From Acidobacteriota bacterium (GTDB lineage: Bacteria > Acidobacteriota > Vicinamibacteria > Vicinamibacterales > UBA2999), in the NCBI GenBank assembly GCA_030697165.1, contig JAUYQQ010000019.1:1-64000 (forward strand): 64,000 nucleotides of DNA, given 5' to 3'. The position numbers were made by a program, and so were the translations under genes. This document shows positions 23,246 through 33,946 of this stretch, in pieces (positions within the stretch are counted from its first letter, which is position 1; each line of letters opens with the position of its first letter). The notes under the pieces were generated by a model, which saw only the letters and a list, made by a program, of their open reading frames with translations, was not told the origin of the DNA and searched no databases.

Positions 23246-24370
23246 GTGAAGGTTCAGCAGTGCCGCTGGTCGGAGGACAACGGATGGGCCGGCCCTCCGC
23301 CGGACGCCGCTGCGCAGCTCGTGCTGGTCTTTGGCGACCGCGCCGCCATCGCCCGTCCCGCGGTTGGTGCGGACCTGGCGGCCCGCTGGCCGGCCGCCAC
23401 CATCGTCGGTTGCTCGACCGCCGGCCAGATTTGCGGCACCGACGTGTTCGACGCCGGCCTGGCCGCCACCGCAATTCGATTTGAGCACACCACCCTGCGC
23501 GTCGCGTCGGCGCCGGTCACGGCCGCCGGCAGCGCGGCCGCGGGCGCGGCACTGGCAAAGGCACTCGCCGGTCCCGACCTGGTCCACGTTCTGCTCTTGT
23601 CCGAGGGCCTGGACATCAACGGCGAGGCGCTCGTGCGCGGCTTGGGCGAACGGTTGCCCGCCACCGTGTCGGTTACCGGCGGCCTGTCGGCTGACGGCGA
23701 ACAGTTCCACGAAACCGTGGTGCTGGCGGGCGGGGTGCCGCGCCGGAACCTGGTGATCGCGGTCGGGCTCTACGGGTCATCCCTCCACGTCGGGTGCGGG
23801 TCGGTCGGTGGCTGGGATTCGTTCGGCCCCGAGCGCCAGATTACGAAGTCGCAAGGCAACGTGCTCTACGAGCTGGATGGCCAATCGGCCCTGGCGCTAT
23901 ACAAGCGTTACCTGGGCGAGCACGCGTCGGGCCTGCCGGCCTCGGGACTGCTCTTCCCGTTGTCGCTGCGCACGCGCGACGCGAGCACGCCTGTGGTGCG
24001 GACCATCTTGGCGGTGAACGAGGCCGAGCAGAGCCTCACTTTTGCCGGCAACGTGCCGGTGGGCGGCTATGTGCGGCTCATGAAGGCGAACTTCGATCGG
24101 CTGATCGATGGCGCGGTCGGCGCCGGCCGGATCAGCGCCGACGCACTGGGCACGCCCGTCGCTCTCGCGCTGCTGATCAGTTGCGTCGGCCGGCGAATGG
24201 TGCTGCGGCAACGGGTCGAAGAAGAAGTCGAGGGCGTCCGCGACATCGTCGGACCGGGCGCGGTGATCACCGGTTTCTATTCATACGGGGAGATCTCGCC
24301 CTTCACGCCGAGCGCCCGATGCGAGCTGCACAACCAGACCATGACGGTCACCACCTTCTCCGAGCGCTGA
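23246..24370 (+). CDS. FIST-domain ligand-sensing protein
   Basis: This 374-residue protein consists of a FIST_N domain (about 30-215; VFGDRAAIARPAVGADLAAR, VGCSTAGQICG, VTGGLSADGEQF) and a FIST_C domain (about 225-370; ALALYKRYLGEHA, FSYGEISPF-like FYSYGEISPFTP). FIST domains are cytoplasmic sensory modules thought to bind small ligands such as amino acids and usually feed signal-transduction enzymes. The next gene, a hybrid kinase, starts two bases after its stop, so the two probably form a sensor pair. The start is a GTG. Confidence 0.9.
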   Translation: MKVQQCRWSEDNGWAGPPPDAAAQLVLVFGDRAAIARPAVGADLAARWPAATIVGCSTAGQICGTDVFDAGLAATAIRFEHTTLRVASAPVTAAGSAAAGAALAKALAGPDLVHVLLLSEGLDINGEALVRGLGERLPATVSVTGGLSADGEQFHETVVLAGGVPRRNLVIAVGLYGSSLHVGCGSVGGWDSFGPERQITKSQGNVLYELDGQSALALYKRYLGEHASGLPASGLLFPLSLRTRDASTPVVRTILAVNEAEQSLTFAGNVPVGGYVRLMKANFDRLIDGAVGAGRISADALGTPVALALLISCVGRRMVLRQRVEEEVEGVRDIVGPGAVITGFYSYGEISPFTPSARCELHNQTMTVTTFSER

Positions 24371-24371
24371 C

Positions 24372-26186
24372 GTGGCCGACCTGCACAGCCTGTTGCGACG
24401 CCAGCTCAAGCGTCACTTTCCCGGGGGGGCCATTCCCGACGGGCTGCAGCCGATGCTCGACGCCGTCGACGAGGCTTACCGGCAGTTCGACGACGACCGC
24501 GCCATGCTCGAGCGTTCGCTCGACTTGAGTTCCCAGGAACTGCTGCAGGCCAACACCGAGCTGCGGGCCCTGGTCGGCGCCTTTCCCGACCAGATACTCC
24601 GTCTCGACCGCAACGGCGTGATTCTCGACGTGAAGGGAGCCGCGCACTCGGAACCGGCGCGCGGATGGGTCACGGGCAGCGCGATCGTCAGCCTCCTCGA
24701 CGCCGCCGCGCGCGGCCCGATGGCGGCCGCGCTCGCGCGCATCGTCCAGGACGTCGTCCCGGTCAACCTGGAGCTCGAGATCGGCGCCGACACCGCAACG
24801 CCGCGCCATTACGAGGCCCGCCTGCAACCCATGGCCGACGCGCAGGTCATGCTGATCCTGCGCGATGTGACCGAGCGCTACTACGCCGAGAAGCAGCTGC
24901 GGGCCAGCCAACTGGCCCTGCACGAGGCCCACCGCGATCTCGAGCGGCGGGTTGACGAACGCACCGCGGCGCTGGCCCGCGTCAATAGCGAGCTGCGGCG
25001 CGAGATGGCCGACCGCCAGGCCGCCGAGGCGGCGCGCAGCGAGCTCGAAGAGCAGTTGCGGCACGTCCAGAAGATGGAGGCGATCGGCCGGCTGTCGGGC
25101 GGCATCGCGCACGACTTCAACAACCTGCTGACGGCGATCCGCGGCTATTCGGAACTGCTGCTCAGGTCGCTGGCCGACTCGCCGTTGCGCGGCGATGTCG
25201 AGGAGATCTTCAATGCCGCCGAGCGCGCCGCGACGCTGACCGGCCAGCTGCTGGCGTTCAGCCGCCGGCAGATCCTCTCCCCCGAGATCATTGTCCTCAA
25301 CCAGCGCGTCATGGACATGAGCCGGATGCTCAACCGGTTGATCGGCGAGCACATTGCCATCGACCTCCACCTCGCCACCGATCTCTGGTCGGTGCGCGCC
25401 GACGCGGCACAGCTCGAGCAGGTGCTGGTCAACCTGGCCCTCAACGCGCGCGACGCCATGCCCGAGGGCGGCCGCCTCGCCATCGAGACGGCCAACCGCG
25501 AGATCGCCGCGTCGCGGGCGCGCGCCCTCGAGATTGCGCCGGGCTCGTTCGTCGAGCTGGTGGTGCGCGATACCGGCGTCGGCATTCCGCCCGAGGTCCA
25601 GGGCCGCATCTTCGAACCGTTCTTCACCACCAAGCCGAAGGGCGCCGGCACCGGGCTCGGCCTGTCGATGGTCTACGGCTTCGTCCGCCAGAGCGGCGGC
25701 ACGGTCTCGGTGCAGAGCGCGCCGGGCCAGGGCAGTTCCTTCTCGCTGCTGTTGCCGCGCATCGACGATACGACCGCGGCGCCGCTGACGCCCCGCACGC
25801 TCGCCGCGCCGCGGCAGGGCACCGGCACGATCCTGATTGCCGAAGACGAACGCGCCTTGCGGCGCCTGTCGGCGACGGTGTTGCGCCAGGCGGGCTACCA
25901 GACGATTGAAGCGTCTGACGGCCAGCAGGCGCTGGACCTGTTCACCGTGCACAGCCGCAGCATCGTGATGGTGGTGACCGACGTGGTCATGCCGCGCATG
26001 GGCGGCATTGAACTGGCCCGGCGGCTGCGCGCGGTGCGGCCCGGCCTGCCGCTCCTGTTCGTGACCGGGTATGTCGAACAGGGCGAGACGCTGCACGAGC
26101 AGGGTACGCCGGTGCTGCTGAAGCCGTTCTCACCCGACGCCCTGCTGAAGAGCGTTGCGGCGGCGGTCGGCAGCGAAGCCACCTGA
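24372..26186 (+). CDS. Hybrid histidine kinase partnered with FIST protein
   Basis: This 604-residue cytoplasmic kinase has a PAS-like domain (about 60-170; [20 protein letters not shown]), then a coiled coil (about 175-230). HisKA follows with His near 245 in [20 protein letters not shown], then HATPase ([33 protein letters not shown]). The receiver (about 480-600) has Asp in [12 protein letters not shown] and Lys in VLLKPFSP. The AHDFNN H box is typical of large free-standing hybrid kinases. GTG 24372 follows the FIST stop by one base, so the FIST protein is its likely input module. Confidence 0.9.
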   Translation: MADLHSLLRRQLKRHFPGGAIPDGLQPMLDAVDEAYRQFDDDRAMLERSLDLSSQELLQANTELRALVGAFPDQILRLDRNGVILDVKGAAHSEPARGWVTGSAIVSLLDAAARGPMAAALARIVQDVVPVNLELEIGADTATPRHYEARLQPMADAQVMLILRDVTERYYAEKQLRASQLALHEAHRDLERRVDERTAALARVNSELRREMADRQAAEAARSELEEQLRHVQKMEAIGRLSGGIAHDFNNLLTAIRGYSELLLRSLADSPLRGDVEEIFNAAERAATLTGQLLAFSRRQILSPEIIVLNQRVMDMSRMLNRLIGEHIAIDLHLATDLWSVRADAAQLEQVLVNLALNARDAMPEGGRLAIETANREIAASRARALEIAPGSFVELVVRDTGVGIPPEVQGRIFEPFFTTKPKGAGTGLGLSMVYGFVRQSGGTVSVQSAPGQGSSFSLLLPRIDDTTAAPLTPRTLAAPRQGTGTILIAEDERALRRLSATVLRQAGYQTIEASDGQQALDLFTVHSRSIVMVVTDVVMPRMGGIELARRLRAVRPGLPLLFVTGYVEQGETLHEQGTPVLLKPFSPDALLKSVAAAVGSEAT

Positions 26187-26250
26187 GCCACGCGCCACGA
26201 CCGGGCGGACCCGGCGGCGTCCCACTCAGCCGTGGTACACTCGGCGGTCT

Positions 26251-28220
<1,970 letters not shown>

Positions 28221-28222
28221 CT

Positions 28223-28232
28223 ACTGTATCCT
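28223..28232. promoter_or_regulatory. Overlapping divergent -10 boxes of purA and hutH
   Basis: On the minus strand TACAGT (28228 down to 28223) lies eight bases before the purA ATG. On the plus strand TATCCT (28227-28232) lies nine bases before the hutH ATG. The boxes share two bases, so transcription of the two genes should compete. Confidence 0.4.
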
Positions 28233-28241
28233 AATGATTCG

Positions 28242-29768
28242 ATGATCCTGCTGGACGGCGCCACACTCTCCCTCGACAACCTGCTCGCCATTGCCGACGA
28301 TTTCGCCGAGGTCGGCCTCGCCCCGGAGGCGCGGGCCCGCGTGGCGGCGGCCCGCGCGGTGGTGGAGGCCAAGGCCGCTGGGACCGAAGCGGTTTACGGT
28401 GTGAACACCGGCTTCGGCAACTTCGCCGAGACGCGAATCGAACAGGCCGACCTCGCCGCGCTGCAACTGAACCTGCTTCGCAGCCACGCCGCCGGCGTGG
28501 ACGCGCCGCTGCCGGTGCGGGCCGTGCGCGCCTCGATGGCGCTGCGCGCCAACGTGCTCGCCAAGGGCTATTCGGGTATTCGCACCGAAACACTCGAGGC
28601 GTTGCTCGCCCTGCTCAATCGCCGGGTGCATCCGCACGTGCCGTCGCGCGGGTCGGTCGGCGCCAGCGGTGATCTTGCGCCACTGGCGCACCTGGCGCTG
28701 GTCCTGGTCGGCGAAGGCGAGACCTGGGACGATGGCGTGCGGGTCGCGGGTGCGAAGGCCCTGGCCGCGGCCGGACTCGACCCGGTGGTGCTTGGCCCGA
28801 AAGAAGGGCTGGCCCTGATCAACGGCACACAGGTCTCGACCGCGGTGCTGGCGCTGGCGCTGGCCGGCGCCGAGCGCCTGGGCCGCGCCGCCGATATCGC
28901 GGCCGCCATGTCCATCGACGGCCTCATGGGCTCGATGCACCCGTTCGAGGCGCGCATCCACGACGCTCGCCCGTTTGCGGGACAGGGCGCCGTCGCCGGC
29001 AACTTGTTGCGCTTGATGGCGGGCAGCGGAATCAATTCGTCGCACGTCAATTGCGGTCGCGTGCAGGATGCCTACTCGATGCGGTGTACGCCGCAGGTTC
29101 ATGGCGCAGCGCGGGAAGCGCTGACCTGGGTCCGTCATATCGTTCACACCGAAATGAACGCGGCGACCGACAACCCCATGGTGTTCGTGGCCGAGGGCGA
29201 CGCGATGGGCGAAATAATCTCGGGCGGAAACTTTCACGGAGCGCCGCTGGCGTTGGCGGCCGATTTGCTGGCCATGGCCGTGGCGCAATTGGCAACCATC
29301 AGCGAGCGGCGGTCGGAACGCTTGGTTAATCCCGCCTTAAGTGGCTTGCCGGCGTTCCTGACCCGGCATGGCGGCCTGCAGTCCGGGTTTATGATCGCGC
29401 AGGTCACGGCCGCAGCCCTGACGTCCGAAATCAAGACACTCGCGCATCCGGCGTCGGTCGATACGATTCCCACCTCGGCGAATAAAGAAGATCACGTGAG
29501 CATGAGCATGCATGCCGCGCTCAAAGCGGAACGCGCCTTGCAGTTGCTTACGCACGTCATCGGGATCGAGATACTCTGCGGGTGTCAGGCGCTTGACTTG
29601 CATGCGCCGCTGCGCAGTTCAGAACCGTTAATGCGCGCGCACGCGGAAGTGCGACAGCAGGTGCCGATGCTCGTTGACGACCGCCCGCCGGCACCGGATA
29701 TCGAGGCGATCACGAAATTGATCCGTAACGGAAGGCTTGAGTACGCGACCGGCATCGTTGTCAACTGA
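28242..29768 (+). CDS. hutH: Histidine ammonia-lyase
   Basis: HutH removes ammonia from histidine to give urocanate. The 508-residue protein contains the ASG tripeptide that cyclises into the MIO cofactor, in SVGASGDLAPLAH near residue 142. YGVNTGFGNFAETRI, NGTQVSTAVLALAL and QDAYSMRCTPQVHG are conserved. ATG 28242 starts the family N-terminus; the frame is open far upstream only because it is antisense to purA. hutU follows after 91 bases. No hutI or hutG is present here. Confidence 0.97.
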   Translation: MILLDGATLSLDNLLAIADDFAEVGLAPEARARVAAARAVVEAKAAGTEAVYGVNTGFGNFAETRIEQADLAALQLNLLRSHAAGVDAPLPVRAVRASMALRANVLAKGYSGIRTETLEALLALLNRRVHPHVPSRGSVGASGDLAPLAHLALVLVGEGETWDDGVRVAGAKALAAAGLDPVVLGPKEGLALINGTQVSTAVLALALAGAERLGRAADIAAAMSIDGLMGSMHPFEARIHDARPFAGQGAVAGNLLRLMAGSGINSSHVNCGRVQDAYSMRCTPQVHGAAREALTWVRHIVHTEMNAATDNPMVFVAEGDAMGEIISGGNFHGAPLALAADLLAMAVAQLATISERRSERLVNPALSGLPAFLTRHGGLQSGFMIAQVTAAALTSEIKTLAHPASVDTIPTSANKEDHVSMSMHAALKAERALQLLTHVIGIEILCGCQALDLHAPLRSSEPLMRAHAEVRQQVPMLVDDRPPAPDIEAITKLIRNGRLEYATGIVVN

Positions 29769-29859
29769 TTTCAATTTGCACTTTCAGTTTGACAACCGGA
29801 GCACCACTGCTTAGTTTCTATCTTCACGCTCGCCCCCTCGTCGAGAAGACGTACCGCAG

Positions 29860-31527
29860 ATGCCCATGACTGTTCATTCACTCCGCGCCGCTCGCGGCAC
29901 GACGCTCTCGTGCCAGGGCTGGCCACAGGAAGCCGCGCTGCGGATGCTGATGAACAATCTCGATCCCGAAGTCGCCGAGCGGCCCGAAGATTTAATCGTC
30001 TACGGCGGCACCGGCAAGGCCGCGCGCAACTGGGAGGCGTTCGACGCCATCGTTCGCTCGCTGCGGTCGCTGTCCCACGATGAAACACTCATCGTCCAGT
30101 CAGGAAAGCCCGTCGGCATCTTCAAGACGCACGCCGGCGCGCCGCGCGTGTTGATTGCCAACGCGAACCTGGTGCCGAAATGGGCGACCTGGGAGACGTT
30201 TCGCGATCTCGAAGACCGCGGTCTCACCATGTACGGCCAGATGACGGCCGGCAGCTGGATCTACATCGGCACGCAAGGCATTCTCCAGGGCACCTACGAA
30301 ACGCTGGCCGCGATCGCGCGCCGGCATTTTGGCGGCACGCTCAGCGGCCGGATCGTCGTGACCGCCGGCCTCGGTGGCATGGGCGGCGCCCAGCCGCTGG
30401 CGGTCACCATGAATGGCGGCGTGGCGCTCGTCGTCGAAGTGGACCCGGCGCGCATCGACAAGCGGCTGGCGTCGCAGTACCTGGACGAAAGCATCACCGA
30501 CCTTGACGCCGCGGTGCGCCGCGCGCAGCAGTGCGCGGCCGACGGCGTGGCCCGTTCCATCGGCGTGCTCGGCAACGCCGCCGAGGTGCTGCCGGCGCTC
30601 GTCGCGCGGGGGTTCCTGCCCGACGTCGTCACCGACCAGACCTCCGCCCACGATCCGCTGGTCGGCTATATTCCCGCGGGGCTGTCGCTGGCCGAGGCCG
30701 CCCGCCTGCGCACCGCCGATCCGGCCGACTACGAGCGGCGTGCGGTCGCGAGCATGGGCGTCCACGTCGCCGCGATGCGGGCGTGGCAACAGCGCGGCGC
30801 GATCGTGTTCGACTACGGCAACAACATCCGCGCGCACGCGGTCACGGCCGGCGTCGCCGATGCATTCGAGATCCCGGGGTTCGTGCCGGCGTACATCCGG
30901 CCGCTGTTCTGCGAGGGCAAGGGCCCGTTCCGCTGGGTGGCGCTGTCGGGCGACCCCGAAGACATTCGCGTCACCGACCGCGCGGTGCTCGAGTTGTTTC
31001 CCCACGACGAGCCGCTGTGCCGGTGGATCCGGCTGGCCGGCGAACGGGTACAGTTCCAGGGCCTGCCGGCGCGCATTTGCTGGCTCGGGCAGGGCGACCG
31101 CGCGCGGTTCGGCCTCAAGCTCAACGAGTTGGTGCGCACCGGCGCGGTCTCGGCGCCGATCGTCATTGGCCGCGATCATCTCGACACCGGATCGGTGGCC
31201 TCACCTAATCGCGAAACCGAAGGCATGCGCGACGGCAGCGACGCCATTGCCGACTGGCCAATCTTGAATGCACTCTTGAACGCGTCGGCAGGCGCGACCT
31301 GGGTCTCGGTCCATCACGGCGGCGGCGTCGGTATTGGCTATTCAATTCATGCGGGCATGGTGATCGTGGCCGATGGCACGCGCGAGGCGGACGAACGCCT
31401 GGCGCGGGTCCTGACGTGCGATCCCGGCATGGGCGTGGTGCGGCACGCCGATGCGGGTTATCCCGAAGCGATTCAGACCGCACGCGATCACGGAGTGCGC
31501 ATTCCCATGCAGGAGATGAGCCGATGA
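29860..31527 (+). CDS. hutU: Urocanate hydratase
   Basis: HutU hydrates urocanate to imidazolonepropionate, the second step of histidine breakdown, using a tightly bound NAD. The 555-residue protein has the family segments [71 protein letters not shown] and [16 protein letters not shown]. The gap to hutH (29769-29859) is relatively AT-rich and I see no gene in it. The gene ends in an ATGA overlap with an AAA ATPase. Confidence 0.97.
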   Translation: MPMTVHSLRAARGTTLSCQGWPQEAALRMLMNNLDPEVAERPEDLIVYGGTGKAARNWEAFDAIVRSLRSLSHDETLIVQSGKPVGIFKTHAGAPRVLIANANLVPKWATWETFRDLEDRGLTMYGQMTAGSWIYIGTQGILQGTYETLAAIARRHFGGTLSGRIVVTAGLGGMGGAQPLAVTMNGGVALVVEVDPARIDKRLASQYLDESITDLDAAVRRAQQCAADGVARSIGVLGNAAEVLPALVARGFLPDVVTDQTSAHDPLVGYIPAGLSLAEAARLRTADPADYERRAVASMGVHVAAMRAWQQRGAIVFDYGNNIRAHAVTAGVADAFEIPGFVPAYIRPLFCEGKGPFRWVALSGDPEDIRVTDRAVLELFPHDEPLCRWIRLAGERVQFQGLPARICWLGQGDRARFGLKLNELVRTGAVSAPIVIGRDHLDTGSVASPNRETEGMRDGSDAIADWPILNALLNASAGATWVSVHHGGGVGIGYSIHAGMVIVADGTREADERLARVLTCDPGMGVVRHADAGYPEAIQTARDHGVRIPMQEMSR

Positions 31528-32672
31528 TGGCTCCCCACGCCGGCCTCGAACGCCGCGTTCTCGCCGCGCTCGACGCGACGCCGCCACGCATTCCGGTTGT
31601 GATCGGTGGGTGCGGCTCGGGCCGCACCACGCTGTTGCACGCGCTTGGCGACCGCATGGGCCGCGACCAGTGCCAGTACGTGGACGTCGAGCGGGCCGCC
31701 AGCACGCCCGAGCGCTTCCACCAGGCGTTCGCGGCGGCCTCGCCGTTTTCGCTCAACGGCGCCGCCGCCGCGGCGCCGCAGGACGCTGCCGCGTCGGCGC
31801 GCGACGCGTTCGACCGCACGCTGGGCCTGATTGGCCGGGCCCGCGCCCGCCACGACGCGCCGGCCACCTTCCTGTTCGACGAAGTGCTCGAGTTGCGCAC
31901 GTTCGAGAGCTTCCCGGGCCTGCGCCACGTGCTGCGCGAGATGCTGCACGCGATGACGGAAAGCTCGAACCGCTTCGTGCTGACCAGCCGTTACGTCGCG
32001 CGCGCGCACCGCCTGCTGCGCGACGGGCACCCACGCTTCGAAGTGATCCACTTGCCGCCGCTCGGCGCGGCCGAAGTCACGGCGATGCTGCCGCCGATGG
32101 GCGACACCTCGGCCGACGATCGCGATTACCTGGGGCGCACCATCCAGGCGCTGGCCGACGGCCGCGCCGCGTACGTGCGCGCGCTCGGCGAAGCCGCGTC
32201 ATCGATGAGCGGCCGCGGCGGCGACCCGATCAGCGCGTTGACGGCGCTGCTCACCGGCGAGGGCGCGCTGGCCGGCTGGTGCGGCCACCGCTACGAGCTA
32301 CGCCTGCACAAGGCCCGCGGTTACGGCGCACTGAAGGCGATTCTCGAGATCCTCGCCGAGGAAGAGCCGCTCACTCTGACCGAAGTCGCCCACCGGCTGC
32401 ATCGCACGCCGGGCTCGACCAAGGACTACCTGTCGTGGCTCGAAGACGTCGATCTGATCGTGTCGCGGCAGAAGCGATACAGCTTTTCGGATCCGCTGAT
32501 GCGCCTGTGGGTGCGGCTGCACTGCCGGCCGGTGCCGCCGTCGGTGGATGAAGTGGCGCGCGAAGTGCAGGCTTACGCGATGGCGCGCTTGCCGCAAGCC
32601 GAACCGGTCCACGCCATGGCCGCGGCCGGCGCCGGCGATCGCAAGGACTGGGGCATTATCGAAATCGACTAA
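31524..32672 (+). CDS. AAA-type ATPase with winged-helix domain, coupled to hutU
   Basis: This 382-residue protein resembles archaeal-type ATPases: a P-loop domain followed by a winged helix. Walker A reads GGCGSGRT (28-35), so the usual Lys is Arg34. Walker B is [11 protein letters not shown] sensor-like [15 protein letters not shown] and the wHTH ([20 protein letters not shown], about 290-320) follow. It overlaps hutU by four bases, which suggests a regulatory or quality-control link to histidine use, but I know of no such Hut component. The last 17 bases overlap the convergent DUF2277 gene. Confidence 0.75.
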   Translation: MMAPHAGLERRVLAALDATPPRIPVVIGGCGSGRTTLLHALGDRMGRDQCQYVDVERAASTPERFHQAFAAASPFSLNGAAAAAPQDAAASARDAFDRTLGLIGRARARHDAPATFLFDEVLELRTFESFPGLRHVLREMLHAMTESSNRFVLTSRYVARAHRLLRDGHPRFEVIHLPPLGAAEVTAMLPPMGDTSADDRDYLGRTIQALADGRAAYVRALGEAASSMSGRGGDPISALTALLTGEGALAGWCGHRYELRLHKARGYGALKAILEILAEEEPLTLTEVAHRLHRTPGSTKDYLSWLEDVDLIVSRQKRYSFSDPLMRLWVRLHCRPVPPSVDEVAREVQAYAMARLPQAEPVHAMAAAGAGDRKDWGIIEID

Positions 32673-32922
32673 CCGAGCGCGCTTTCGCTTTCAGCGCTTC
32701 TTCCTCGCGGTTCTTGGGCGGTGCATTCGTCGCCAATTGATCGACCAGCCGCCGCGCGACGCCGGCCACCTCGTCGATCGCCTGCTTGAACACGGCCTCG
32801 TTGGCCTTTGACGGCGCGGTGAAGCCACTCAGCTTGCGCACGAACTGCAGCGAGGCCGCGCGCACTTCTTCGTCGGTCGCCGGCGGATCAAAGTTGAAGA
32901 GCGTCTTGATGTTTCGGCACAT
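32656..32922 (-). CDS. DUF2277 small conserved protein
   Basis: This 88-residue protein begins MCRNIKTLFNFDPPATDEEV, which is the hallmark of the DUF2277 family, and continues with AASLQFVRKLSGFTAPSKAN. The Cys2 and Asn4 of the opening are conserved; function is unknown. I chose ATG 32922 on the family start; the longer frame only adds translated intergenic repeat. The 3' end overlaps the AAA ATPase gene by 17 bases on the other strand. Confidence 0.88.
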   Translation of the reverse strand: MCRNIKTLFNFDPPATDEEVRAASLQFVRKLSGFTAPSKANEAVFKQAIDEVAGVARRLVDQLATNAPPKNREEEALKAKARSVSRFR

Positions 32923-32949
32923 GGCTGTGTCCAGGTGTGGTGTCCGGCT

Positions 32950-32980
32950 TCTTGACCCGCCGTAGCCTTGGCGAAGGCGG
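32950..32980. repeat. RQGYGGQA-type dispersed element, intergenic copy
   Basis: CTTGACCCGCCGTAGCCTTG followed by GCGAAGGCGG carries the inverted ends CCGCC and GGCGG, so it can fold into a hairpin. Its minus-strand translation is RLRQGYGGS. It matches the in-gene copy at 1637-1662. I recall closely similar sequences scattered in Acidobacteriota genomes. Confidence 0.7.
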
Positions 32981-32995
32981 TCAGCCGGACCGTCG

Positions 32996-33946
32996 CTATT
33001 CGGCCTTCGTAATCTCGGCGAGCGCCAGCCTCGCCCCTTCCTGTTCGGCTTCTTTCTTCGTCCGCCCGGCGCCCTGCGCCAGCACGGCGTCGCCGACCAC
33101 CACGTCCACGTAGAACAGCTTGTGGTGGTCGGGACCAAGCTCGCTGGCGACGCGATACGCCGGCAGCGGGCGGCCCAGGCTCTGCAGCCGTTCCTGCAGC
33201 CGCGATTTGTGATCGCGGCCGAAATACTCGGGCTGTCGCGCGTCTTCGATGAGGCCCGCCAGCTCGCGCATCAGGAACTGCCGCGCCGGTTCGAGTCCCC
33301 CGTCGAGGTAGATGGCCGCAATCAGCGCCTCGCAGGTGTCGGCCAGGAGCGCCTGCTTCTGGCGGCCGCCGGTCTTCTCCTCGCCCCGGCCAAGAATCAT
33401 GTGGTCGCCGAGGCCCAGCAGGTCGGCCATCTCCGCCAGCGAGGCGGTCGAGACCAGGTTGGCCTTGATCTTCGACTTTTGCCCTTCCGAGTAGGTCGGA
33501 AACGCGCGAAACAGCGCGTCCGACACGACCAGCCCCAGCACCGCATCGCCCAGGAACTCCAGCGACTCGTTGTCGACCACGCCGCCGCTCGGATCCTCGT
33601 GCGCTTTCGACTTGTGCGTCAACGCGTGCTCGAGCAGGCCGCGATCGCGGAAGCGGTAGCCGACCCGTGTTTCGAGCGCGGTGAACGCCTGCGACAACGG
33701 GACGACGACGCCGGTGGCCGCTTGCGCCCGGTAGCTGTCGATGACCCGCACCGCCTCGGCCGCTTCGTCCGTGCGCACCGAGATCTGCGTCTCGCCGAGC
33801 GGGTTCAGCGAAAACGGGAACAGGCCCGGTATCGGACCGGCGGTTCGCAGCGATTCAATGCCGTGGCTGTCGAGCAATCCCTCGATGACATTGGCCTCGA
33901 TGTCGGATTGCGTCCGGAAGATGACGGTCAGGCCGTGGTCGATCAC
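32996..33946 (-). CDS. rnc: Ribonuclease III with N-terminal DUF2007-like domain
   Basis: RNase III cuts double-stranded RNA, maturing rRNA and degrading antisense duplexes. The catalytic signature NESLEFLGDAVLG is near residue 128, LLADTCEALIAAIYLDGG follows, and the dsRNA-binding domain (about 245-313) ends GRTKKEAEQEGARLALAEI. The protein is 316 residues against a usual 225-240. The extra N-terminus (about 1-75; TVIFRTQSDIEANVIEGLLD, TQISVRTDEAAEAVRVI) looks like DUF2007, a putative signal-transducing domain. GTG 33946 overlaps the upstream stop in GTGA, which supports translation of the whole extension. Confidence 0.88.
   Translation of the reverse strand: MIDHGLTVIFRTQSDIEANVIEGLLDSHGIESLRTAGPIPGLFPFSLNPLGETQISVRTDEAAEAVRVIDSYRAQAATGVVVPLSQAFTALETRVGYRFRDRGLLEHALTHKSKAHEDPSGGVVDNESLEFLGDAVLGLVVSDALFRAFPTYSEGQKSKIKANLVSTASLAEMADLLGLGDHMILGRGEEKTGGRQKQALLADTCEALIAAIYLDGGLEPARQFLMRELAGLIEDARQPEYFGRDHKSRLQERLQSLGRPLPAYRVASELGPDHHKLFYVDVVVGDAVLAQGAGRTKKEAEQEGARLALAEITKAE

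Noticed and set aside
24348-26096. A 582-codon open frame antisense to the FIST-linked kinase
   Set aside because: It is a GC-bias shadow of the kinase, which has every expected motif in the other frame.
29771-30088. A minus-strand frame ending WCSGCQTESAN at the start of hutU
   Set aside because: Most of it is antisense to the well-supported hutU gene. The CxxC end alone is too little evidence.
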